Positions 1-5,650 are shown, counted from the first letter of the stretch. The stretch: 5,879 nucleotides of DNA from DASXRC01 sp036506495 (GCA_036506495.1 DASXRQ010000155.1:1-5879), one strand, 5' to 3'. Numbers and translations: made by a program. The notes: a model not told the origin generated them from the letters alone.

Positions 1-479
1 GTGCCCTGGCCGACGACCACCGGGACGATGAGCAGATTCATCTCGTCGACGAGGTCGTTCTCGAGCAGCCACCGGGTCAGGGCGCCGCTGCCGTGCACCT
101 GCAGCTCACCCGCCGGCTTGGCCTTCAGCTCGCGGATGGCCGCCGCGAGGTCACCGGAGAGGACGGTCGTGTTCGCCCAGCGCGGTTCGGTGAGCGTGTT
201 CGATGCGACGTACTTGGGCCGCGTGTTCAAGGCATCCGCGATGGGGCCGCTGCCCGGATCCATCACGCCCCAGTAGCCGGCGAATAGCTCGTAGGTGCGC
301 CGGCCGAACAGAAACGCGTCGGCGCGCTGGTAGACCTCGTTGACGAACGTCATGGCCCCGCCACCGAACAGTGGCCTGGCCCATCCGCCGCGCTCGAATC
401 CGGCGTCGAGCACGTTCGGCCCGCCGTTTGCCTGCATCACTCCGTCGACGGAGACCTGTGTGGTGGTCGTCAGTTTCAT
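1..479 (-). CDS. Dihydrofolate reductase family protein (RibD C-terminal domain), partial at left edge
   Basis: The ATG at 479-477 opens a frame that stays open to the window edge, giving 159 complete residues of a family usually about 180-200 long. It begins MKLTTTTQVSVDGVM, the first beta strand and substrate loop of DHFR/RibD-like reductases. It continues with FGRRTYELFAGYW (about residues 68-80), KYVASNTL, then VHGSGALTRWLLENDLVDE and the terminal strand LLIVPVVVGQGT, all in family order. Members bind NAD(P)H in a Rossmann-like DHFR fold and reduce small molecules, but most of these stand-alone actinobacterial proteins have no known substrate. It should not be called a true folate enzyme or riboflavin RibD. 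A purine-rich GAAGGGA at about 489-495 serves as ribosome binding site about 9 nt before the ATG. The gene diverges from the decayed SDR remnant, and no strong promoter hexamers are visible upstream. The last 20-40 residues lie outside the window. Confidence 0.93.
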   Translation of the reverse strand, partial: MKLTTTTQVSVDGVMQANGGPNVLDAGFERGGWARPLFGGGAMTFVNEVYQRADAFLFGRRTYELFAGYWGVMDPGSGPIADALNTRPKYVASNTLTEPRWANTTVLSGDLAAAIRELKAKPAGELQVHGSGALTRWLLENDLVDEMNLLIVPVVVGQG

Positions 480-771
480 GATCGCGGTTCCCTTCTCCTT
501 GGGAGCGCCCCTCGTGGGCGGCCTCTCACCCCTGCTACGAACACCTCTGCCCCGATCCGACATCGCCTCGCGCACTTCTTTCGAGGACTTTCTGGTACGC
601 CGGTTGTGAGCGATCCGACTCGTTTGAAGTCATCGCTGGACAGCGGCCGGCGAGGTCGAGCTGGACGATGAAGTTGGTGCGGTCGCGACGAGCTGGATCT
701 GAGTGCGCCGCGATCTTCGACTCATCGATCACCGGGCCAAGGATGCCGGACCGGCGAGGTCTGGTCCGCTC
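480..771. other. Degenerate intergenic region without an intact gene
   Basis: Between the reductase start and the recognisable SDR remnant there is no frame with family-level homology except the weak minus-strand fragment at about 640-732. The part next to 479 is the reductase leader; it includes a small hairpin CGCCC-CTCGT-GGGCG at 506-520. The 11-mer CCGGCGAGGTC occurs at 647-657 and again at 751-761, flanking the weak fragment. The N-terminal Rossmann part expected for the SDR is not present in any frame here. Confidence 0.6.
535..732 (-). pseudogene. Possible N-terminal fragment of a DUF4265-like protein
   Basis: A 65-codon frame from a GTG at 732-730 to a TAG at 537-535. Its first 30 residues, roughly MIDESKIAAHSDPARRDR followed by TNFIVQLDLAG, read like real protein. 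They recall the start of DUF4265 proteins, where an H-x-DP-x-RRDR/WRER segment precedes a hydrophobic NFII strand. After the LAGR around 645 the sequence no longer looks family-like, and the expected C-terminal 100 or so residues are absent. There is no convincing ribosome binding site. The resemblance is from memory and weak; it may be chance. If real, this is one more relic in the 480-1032 graveyard. Confidence 0.2.
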
Positions 772-1032
772 GCGCGTTCGATCAACGACTACGCCGAGCG
801 CACCAAGCAGACCGTCACCGCCTGGAACGGCATGAACGACCAGCAGGGCGGTGACCCCGCCAAGCTCGCCGCGGCACTGGTCCAGCTCGCGAGCCAGGAC
901 GAGCCGCCGCTGCGCCGGGCCGCCAGCGCCGACGCGGTTGCGGTCTAGGAGCAGAAGGCCAATGACCTCCTCACCCAGGCTGACACCTACCGTGAGCTTT
1001 CATCGTCGCTCGCACACGGCGACGCGTCCTGA
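772..1032 (+). pseudogene. Short-chain dehydrogenase/reductase (SDR), C-terminal remnant with in-frame TAG
   Basis: From about 772 the plus strand reads ARSINDYAERTKQTVTAW, then NGMNDQQGGDPAKLAAALVQ, then LASQDEPPLRRAASADAVAV and a TAG at 946-948. The same frame then continues EQKANDLLTQADTYRELS and SSLAHGDAS to a TGA at 1030-1032. This is the typical end of actinobacterial classical SDR oxidoreductases: the substrate-lid helix, the GDPAKLA helix, PPLR, the (G/S)ADAV segment and the final helix ending in RELSSSL. The first two thirds, including the Rossmann TGxxxGxG motif and the YxxxK catalytic pair, are missing. The open frame can be extended upstream to a GTG at 703, but that stretch has no SDR character. 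A large 5' deletion and a nonsense mutation at the A-V-x-E position make function very unlikely. Its 3' end is overlapped by the antisense tail of helR. Confidence 0.88.
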
Positions 1033-3227
1033 CCCGCTCCCGGAGCACCCAGGTCGGGCGTGGGAACGCGGCGGCGCTGCGTGAGGATGACGAGTTGCTG
1101 GGTCGCTCGGGTCATCGCGACATAGCGGTCGACCGCTCCTTCGATGCCCTCGCCGAATGTTTCTGGGTTGATGAGGACGACCAGGTCGAACTCGAGCCCC
1201 TTCGACAGCTCCGGGGTCAGCGACCGGACGCGCGCCGTCGCCCGGAACGTGGGATCGCCGACGACGCAGCCGATCCCGTCGGCCTGCGCGGCGAGCCAGG
1301 TGTCGAGGATCGAGCCCAGATCAGAAACAGATCCGTGTACGACCGGGACGCCGCTGCTGCGGATGGAGGTCGGCACGTTGGCGTCCGGGAGGATGGCCAG
1401 GATGACCGGCTCGGCCTCCGCCATGACCTCTTTCGGCGTCCGGTAGTTGATGCTCAGAGAGGCCAGGTTGATCCGGTCGAGCCCGATCCGCCCAAGCCGC
1501 TCCTCCCACGACTCCGTGAACCCGTGCCTGGCCTGGGCGCGGTCCCCGACAATGGTGAAGCTCCGGGACGGGCAGCGGAGCAGCAACATTTGCCACTCGG
1601 CGTCGGTCAGCTCCTGGGCCTCGTCCACGACGATGTGCGCGAATGGGCCGGCGAGCCGGTCCGGGTCGGTACCCGGCAGTGCGGTCTCGTCGACCAGGGC
1701 GTCCCGCATGTCCTGTCCGCGCAGCATGATCAGCACGCCTTCGCCGTCGTCATAGGCATGGGCCGCGAGCAGGTCGTCGACGACCGTGGCCATGCGCTCA
1801 CCTTCGGCGGCGATGGCGGCGTCGTGCCGACGTTGACGTCGTGACGCCTCCGGGTCGCCGAGCCGCTGTCGTGCCGCGTCCAGGAGCGGCAGGTCGGACA
1901 CCGTCCAGGCCTGGGCGTCGGCGCGCTGCAGCTTCTGAACGTCGTCGGAGCTGAGCCAGGGAGCGCACTTGCGCAGGTAGGCGGGTACCGACCACAGATC
2001 TCCGACGAGGTCGGCCGCTTCGAGCAGCGGCCACGCCCGGTTGAAGGTGGTGCGCAGCTCCTTGTTCCGCAGCAGCGACATTCGCAGCAGGTCAGCCGGT
2101 TCGTCTCCGCCGTGCTTGTCCATCAGGATCGTGAGCAGCTCCTCCCAGACCTGGTCGCGCGCCTCGTTGTGCGGGGTACCGGGTTCTCGTGCGTCGAACG
2201 CCTCGGCCCAATCGTCGGCGCTCAGCCGGATGTCGGACTCGTCGGTCGTGACCGTCATCCCCTTGGTGGGCGGCTCCTCGTAGAACGTGACTGCCGCCTC
2301 GATCGCCTTCACCAGGTTCGCCGACGACTTCAGCGCGACCACGTCTGGGTCGGTCTCGATCGCTGCCGTAGCGCCCTCGGCGACGAGGTCCCGCAGGGTG
2401 CAGATCTGCACGCCCTCCTCGCCGAGGCTGGGGAGCACGTCGGCGACATAGGCAAGGTAGGGCTCGTGCGGACCGACAAACAGTACGCCGCCCCGACGGT
2501 GACCGAGACGAGGGTCGGAATAGAGGAGGTAGGCGGTGCGGTGCAGAGCGACGACGGTCTTCCCGGTGCCCGGCCCGCCGTCGACGACAAGAGCGCCGCG
2601 GGATCCCGCCCGGATGATGGCGTCCTGATCGGCCTGGATGGTGCCGAGCACGTCCCGCATCCGGGCCGACCGGCTGGTGCTCAGGCTGGCGATGAAGGCG
2701 GACTGGTCGTCGAGCGCGGGGGCGTGCCCGGTGAACCCGTCCGGGGTGAACACCTCGTCCCAGTAGTCGGTGATCCGGCCGCGGGTCCAGCGATACCGGC
2801 GGCGGCTCGCCAGACCCATCGAGTTGGCGTGGGTTGCTCCGAAGAACGGCTCAGCCACGGGGGAGCGCCAGTCGACCAGCAGCCTTCGGCCCGCGCTGTC
2901 GGTGAGGCCGAGCCGTCCGACGTACACGGGCTCGGGGTTGTCGGCTCCGACGATGTGCCCGAGGCACAGGTCCAGACCGAAGCGGCGCAGGGTACGCAGG
3001 CGGGCGGTCAGTCGGTGGACCTCCTGGTCCCGGTCCAGCGCCTGCCGGCCCATACGGCCGGGGGCCTTGCGCGCGGCGTCGAGGCGGTCGGACAGGTCGG
3101 TGAGCATCTGCTCGAGGCAATCCGCGATGGCCGCAAAGTGCTGTTCGTCGCGGGCGATCAGCGCCGGGTCGGCCTTGTGGGACAGGCGGTCGGGAAGGTC
3201 AAACACGCTGGTCGTCAGCGGGTTCAC
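987..3227 (-). CDS. helR: HelR, RNA polymerase recycling/rifamycin-protection helicase-like ATPase
   Basis: A 746-residue protein of the HelD/HelR branch of superfamily 1 (UvrD/Rep-like). These proteins do not act on DNA. They insert arms into RNA polymerase, release stalled complexes and, for HelR, displace rifamycins from the enzyme. Visible parts: an N-terminal arginine/leucine-rich helical segment (about 27-90, the secondary-channel arm in HelD structures); VDWRSPVAEPFF (118-129); Q-motif QADQDAII (198-205); Walker A GGPGTGKT (217-224); a long insertion (about 290-525) matching the arm that enters the primary channel; Walker B VVDEAQE (533-539); motif III GDRAQARHGF (561-570); INYRTP (593-598); KGLEFD (676-681); and motif VI YVAMTRATQQL (702-712) with the arginine finger. 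All ATPase motifs are intact. The GTG at 3227-3225 was chosen because the family begins (V/M)NPLTTSxFDLP and GGAG lies 5 nt upstream; longer starts run into the glycosyltransferase stub. The last 30 or so residues (from about 717) are an unusual tail overlapping the SDR remnant. An RAE lies about 310 bp upstream. Confidence 0.95.
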   Translation of the reverse strand: MNPLTTSVFDLPDRLSHKADPALIARDEQHFAAIADCLEQMLTDLSDRLDAARKAPGRMGRQALDRDQEVHRLTARLRTLRRFGLDLCLGHIVGADNPEPVYVGRLGLTDSAGRRLLVDWRSPVAEPFFGATHANSMGLASRRRYRWTRGRITDYWDEVFTPDGFTGHAPALDDQSAFIASLSTSRSARMRDVLGTIQADQDAIIRAGSRGALVVDGGPGTGKTVVALHRTAYLLYSDPRLGHRRGGVLFVGPHEPYLAYVADVLPSLGEEGVQICTLRDLVAEGATAAIETDPDVVALKSSANLVKAIEAAVTFYEEPPTKGMTVTTDESDIRLSADDWAEAFDAREPGTPHNEARDQVWEELLTILMDKHGGDEPADLLRMSLLRNKELRTTFNRAWPLLEAADLVGDLWSVPAYLRKCAPWLSSDDVQKLQRADAQAWTVSDLPLLDAARQRLGDPEASRRQRRHDAAIAAEGERMATVVDDLLAAHAYDDGEGVLIMLRGQDMRDALVDETALPGTDPDRLAGPFAHIVVDEAQELTDAEWQMLLLRCPSRSFTIVGDRAQARHGFTESWEERLGRIGLDRINLASLSINYRTPKEVMAEAEPVILAILPDANVPTSIRSSGVPVVHGSVSDLGSILDTWLAAQADGIGCVVGDPTFRATARVRSLTPELSKGLEFDLVVLINPETFGEGIEGAVDRYVAMTRATQQLVILTQRRRVPTPDLGAPGAGQDASPCASDDESSR

Positions 3228-3228
3228 A

Positions 3229-3472
3229 TCAGCTCCGATCTGAGATCGCTGGCAGCCATTGCGCAGCAAGGGCGTCCGCACCGCGGCGTGACGAACCTGG
3301 CGGCAACGGCGGGCCGACAGGCACCATCGGCACGCCGACCTCGGCCAGTCGTTCCGCGCAGTCCGGCGGCGCGCACACCCGTGGCTCCGCGCCGAGTTCC
3401 CGCAACCGCACCGCGAGTGCCACCAGGTTCGACGCCCCCGCGCGAGTCTTACGTCGACAACAACACACGCAC
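3229..3472 (-). pseudogene. N-terminal stub of a GT1 glycosyltransferase, probably rifamycin glycosyltransferase-like
   Basis: A GTG at 3472-3470, preceded by GGGAG with an 8-nt spacer, begins VRVLLST, then a TAA at 3451-3449, then DSRGGVEP. At about 3427 the frame shifts. GAA-C-CTG-GTG lacks two bases of the expected proline codon, and the adjacent frame carries on LVALAVRLRELGAEPRVCA, PPDCAERLAEVGVPMVPVGP, fading into PPGSSRRGADALAAQWLPA and a TGA at 3231-3229. This is the first beta-alpha-beta unit of GT-B glycosyltransferases of the GT1 group (MRVLLSTYGSRGDVEPLVALA... in intact relatives). The group includes antibiotic-tailoring and rifamycin-inactivating (Rgt) enzymes. Only about 80 of some 400 residues survive, with a nonsense codon, a 2-nt deletion and loss of the whole nucleotide-sugar domain, so it cannot be active. 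The rifamycin assignment rests on the RAE upstream and helR downstream, not on sequence alone. The stub now forms the helR leader. Confidence 0.82.
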
Positions 3473-3504
3473 TCCCGCAACTCCCATTCCCATTCCTGCA
3501 GGTT

Positions 3505-3519
3505 CTGGCCCTCGGCCAG
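3505..3519 (-). other. Leader hairpin between RAE and the glycosyltransferase start
   Basis: On the minus strand CTGGCC-GAG-GGCCAG forms a perfect 6-bp G/C-rich stem with a 3-nt loop. It lies 20-35 nt downstream of the RAE and about 20 nt before the purine-rich ribosome binding region (GGAATGGGAATGGGAG). It would lie in the 5' untranslated leader of the stub-helR transcript. No U-tract follows, so it is not a classical intrinsic terminator. Whether it regulates anything is unknown. Confidence 0.4.
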
Positions 3520-3538
3520 CGATTCTGCGGCACGACCC

Positions 3539-3557
3539 GGGTCTTGCCGCAAGCCCC
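3539..3557 (-). promoter_or_regulatory. Rifamycin-associated element (RAE)
   Basis: The minus strand reads GGGGCTTGCGGCAAGACCC, an imperfect 19-bp palindrome (CTTGC-G-GCAAG core with G-rich and C-rich flanks). I recognise it as the RAE found before rifamycin-inactivation and tolerance genes (glycosyltransferase, phosphotransferase, monooxygenase, helR) in actinomycetes, where it mediates induction by rifamycins. Here it sits about 67 bp upstream of the dead glycosyltransferase start and 312 bp upstream of helR, in the same orientation and with no other gene between. The match to the remembered consensus is nearly exact, and both downstream genes are of the expected kinds. Confidence 0.88.
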
Positions 3558-3564
3558 CCGGTGC

Positions 3565-3570
3565 GTTATA
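3565..3570 (-). promoter_or_regulatory. Candidate -10 box for the glycosyltransferase stub-helR transcript
   Basis: TATAAC on the minus strand is a five-of-six match to the housekeeping -10 hexamer and the most A/T-rich point in the region. No good -35 lies 16-18 nt upstream (TTGCCA at 3585-3580 is only 9 nt away), so it may be an activator-dependent or extended promoter. Transcription would start at about 3558, at the edge of the RAE. An alternative uses TTGCGG inside the RAE (3552-3547) as -35 with CAGAAT (3527-3522) as -10, but the 19-nt spacing is long. Confidence 0.4.
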
Positions 3571-3574
3571 CGCT

Positions 3575-3606
3575 AAGAGTGGCAAGGAGTGGGTACTCTT
3601 CTTGCC
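3575..3606. repeat. Composite inverted repeat next to the helR promoter
   Basis: On the plus strand AAGAGT-GGCAAG (3575-3586) is followed after 8 bp by ACTCTT-CTTGCC (3595-3606). Each hexamer has its reverse complement 14 bp away, in the same order, so two overlapping inverted repeats share one spacing. It lies immediately upstream of the minus-strand TATAAC and overlaps the candidate sigma-factor promoter. The pattern could be an operator for a dimeric regulator; it could also be chance in a repeat-prone region. Confidence 0.3.
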
Positions 3607-3616
3607 CCTTCTCGTC
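3592..3616 (+). promoter_or_regulatory. Candidate ECF-type promoter for the SigE-family sigma gene
   Basis: GGTAC (3592-3596) and CGTC (3613-3616) are separated by 16 nt, resembling the GGAAC-N16/17-CGTC/T promoters used by ECF sigma factors, which often transcribe their own genes. It points toward the sigma gene starting at 3805, leaving a leader of about 180 nt. The -35 match is imperfect and such short motifs are common in G+C-rich DNA. Confidence 0.25.
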
Positions 3617-3804
3617 TGCGGTGGATGGACAACCTCCTCGCAAGGCAGACCACGCCAACCGCTGACCGCACGCCGCGGCCCGGCTCGCTCGCCCCGATCC
3701 GGCGAGGTCAGCTCAGTTTGTGCGGCCGCGGCGTGACGGGCGATGCAACCTCGGGCGCCGTCGGTGGCCTCATCGGGTTGAGGCAGTGAAGCGAGCCGAA
3801 CCGG
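3607..3804. other. Intergenic leader region upstream of the sigma factor gene
   Basis: No reading frame here shows protein-like character on either strand. The last 40 bp contain a hairpin, GCCTCA-TCGGGT-TGAGGC at 3767-3784 (6-bp stem, 6-nt loop), ending 20 bp before the sigma ATG. It also contains a third copy of CCGGCGAGGTC at 3699-3709. The hairpin lies just upstream of where a ribosome would bind and might influence translation, but nothing in the sequence proves it. Confidence 0.4.
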
Positions 3805-4335
3805 ATGCGGCCCGACCCGCGACAGGATTTCGTCGAGTACGTGACGGCGCGGTTGCCGCACTTGCGCAGGACCGCGTACCTGCTGTGCGGTGACCGGCAC
3901 CGGGCCGAGGACGTCGTCCAAGACACCACCATCGCGCTGTACACCAAGTGGCAGCTCGCTCAGGCGGCCGTGAACACCGACGGGTACGTGCATTGGATGC
4001 TGGTTCGCCAGTACCTGCGCCAGCAGCGGCTCGCCTGGTCGAGGGTGCTGCTCAGCGACCGGACCGCTGAGCGGGCGGCACCGTCGAGTGGCAGCGTCGA
4101 GGAACGCGACCGGGTCAGCACCGCCCTTGCGCAGGTTGGTCGCAGGCAGCGCGCGGGGGTCGTACTCCGATATTTCTGCGACCTGTCGGTCAGCGAGACG
4201 GCGACGGTGCTCGGCTGTTCGGAGGGCACCGTCAAGAGCCAGGCGGCCCGTGCCCTCACCACGCTGCGTGGCCTGCTCGCGGACCCGGACCACGTGACGG
4301 CCTCCCGATCCACGAAGGGCAGTACCCGTGAATAA
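3805..4335 (+). CDS. SigE-family ECF RNA polymerase sigma factor
   Basis: A 176-residue sigma factor of the actinobacterial SigE-like ECF group, which directs RNA polymerase to a small regulon in response to a signal. Region 2 spans about residues 10-75: DFVEYVTARLPHLRRTAYLL, then GDRHRAEDVVQDTTIALYTK with the core-binding and -10 recognition helices. Region 4 spans about 103-157, with helix-turn-helix LSVSETATVLGCSEGTVKSQ (127-146), which reads the -35. A TGA lies in frame 24 bp upstream of the ATG at 3805, so this is the first possible ATG in the frame; the ribosome binding site is weak (AGCGAG). The C-terminus is short, without the extra SnoaL-like domain of some ECF groups. The next gene starts inside its last codons (GTG at 4328, 8-bp overlap), so the two are translationally coupled and the downstream membrane protein is the likely partner or anti-sigma candidate. 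The sigma gene itself appears intact. Confidence 0.93.
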   Translation: MRPDPRQDFVEYVTARLPHLRRTAYLLCGDRHRAEDVVQDTTIALYTKWQLAQAAVNTDGYVHWMLVRQYLRQQRLAWSRVLLSDRTAERAAPSSGSVEERDRVSTALAQVGRRQRAGVVLRYFCDLSVSETATVLGCSEGTVKSQAARALTTLRGLLADPDHVTASRSTKGSTRE

Positions 4336-5607
4336 CAATCAGCACCTCGAGGACGCGGACGTTCGTGGCTGGCTGCGCGCAGTCCAGCCGGCGGAGCCGT
4401 GGCCGACCTCCTTCGACGCGGATGAGGCGATCCGGCAGGCCCAATCGCGCCGGCGCCGCCACGCCGGCGCCGCGGTATGCGCGGCGGCCGTCGTGCTCGC
4501 CGCCGCGGCGGCGGCACCCGTGCTGGCCGGCCGGTCCGGGCACGGCCAGCCAGTGCCCCCGGGGCACGCTTCGGCCACGGCTGCAACGGCGGGGGCGCTG
4601 ACGGTAACCCGTTGCACGATGGCGGATCTGCCAGTCCCGGCCAGCCTTGGCTCCAACGCGGTCACGCTGCCGCGGGTTTTCGTCACCGCGATGGACCGCA
4701 CTGGGGCGTACCTCGCCGGGAACGCGTTCGGCGCCCGCAACGAGGCCGCGGCCGTGATCCTCTGGCACGACACGGCCCGACGGTGCTACCCACCGGCGGG
4801 CTCGGCACGATCATGATGACGGCCGCGGTGAACTCCAGCGACGTCGTGGCCGGGACCGGCGAAGGTGGCGCGCAAGCTGCCGGCTTCGCCTGGGTCTACC
4901 GTCACGGTGCGGTCACCAAGCTGCCGAACGTCGCCGGGTACGACCGCCTCGTGCAGGTGTACGCCGTCAACGAGGCCGGTGACGTGTTGGGTTCGGCCCA
5001 GCAGACGGCAGGCAGCCATTCCATCGTCGTACGCTGGCCGGCCGCCAACCCCAACCGACCTGAGGTTCAGCACGCGTTGACCGACAAGCTCGGCCAGCTG
5101 GTCGGCGCGACCTTCGGGGACGACGGAGCGCTGTATGCCTGGTCGCAAACCGAGACCACACCGGCGGTCTGGAACCGTGACGGCCAGCGCCGTACCCTGC
5201 CGCTGCCCGCTGGCTTCAGCTCCGGCGCGGTCACCGGCGTCCGCGGTTCCTGGGCGTTCGGTGTCGCGTTCGCGCAGGTACCGCGCCCGAACCGCTCGGC
5301 GGTCCCGGTTCGGTGGAACCTGCGCACCGGCGCGGTCGAAGTCATCGCGGCGACAGTGCCGAACCGGGAGGAGACCATCATGCCCGCCTTCGTCACGACG
5401 GAGGTGACCGCGAACGGCGCATCCGTGCTCGGTTACGTGGCACTCGGCGGCAACCCCAATGGAAGGGTATTCGTGCTACCCGCCCCGGATGGTGCCGCGA
5501 ACCCGGTCGCCGTCAACGACGGCGGCACCGTCGTGGCCGGATCGGTGGGCCCCACCGACAACAATGGGTACGCCGGAAGAACCCGGCCGGCCGTCTGGCA
5601 CTGCTGA
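4328..5607 (+). pseudogene. Membrane-anchored HAF-repeat (beta-propeller-like) protein, frameshifted
   Basis: Starts at a GTG overlapping the sigma gene stop. The first frame gives MNNNQHLEDADVRGWLRAVQ, then RRRRH (41-45), an alanine/valine membrane segment (46-67), a Pro/Ala-rich linker and one repeat, before ending at a TGA at 4814-4816. From about 4784-4800 the -1 frame carries on in the same style to a TGA at 5605-5607; restoring one base would give about 426 residues. The outside part contains about seven units of the HAF/extracellular-repeat type (A-V-N-x-x-G-x-V-x-G ... A-x-x-W ... L-P). These begin near residue 119 of the first frame and near nucleotides 4825, 4963, 5107, 5227, 5401 and 5509; the last ends PAVWHC. 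Seven such units suggest a seven-bladed propeller. The positively charged RRRRH before the helix predicts a cytoplasmic N-terminus. The 45-residue cytoplasmic tail could contact the sigma factor. The frameshift may be real inactivation or a sequencing error; codon use on both sides is normal. Confidence 0.8.
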
Positions 5608-5650
5608 GCGTCACCCTGCAGCCGGTTGCCTGCGGTGTACGCCGCCGAGG

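Noticed and set aside
1..276. Plus-strand open frames over the left 380 bp
   Set aside because: They are shadows of the minus-strand reductase, whose translation shows family motifs from start to edge.
3..479. Trimethoprim-resistance DHFR or folate-pathway enzyme
   Set aside because: The sequence matches the RibD-C-like stand-alone reductase family, not FolA. A resistance role would be unsupported.
3228..3533. Extension of helR upstream to a start at about 3533
   Set aside because: The extra 102 residues are Arg/Cys/Ala-rich out-of-frame translation of the glycosyltransferase stub. HelR proteins start at (M/V)NPLTTS, where a GGAG and GTG are present.
2112..3665. A 517-codon plus-strand open frame antisense to helR
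   Set aside because: It is the complement of helR codons in a G+C-rich genome. Its product is Gly/Val/Arg/Asp repeats without motifs, while the minus strand carries every SF1 motif.
3229..4338. A 369-codon minus-strand frame running through the sigma gene, the intergenic region and the stub
   Set aside because: Only its last 70 or so codons look like protein (the glycosyltransferase stub). The rest is antisense to the sigma factor and crosses the RAE and promoter.
4784..4812. Programmed -1 ribosomal frameshift joining the two halves of the HAF-repeat gene
   Set aside because: No X-XXY-YYZ slippery heptamer is in the right frame, and I see no strong downstream pseudoknot. Mutation or sequencing error is simpler.
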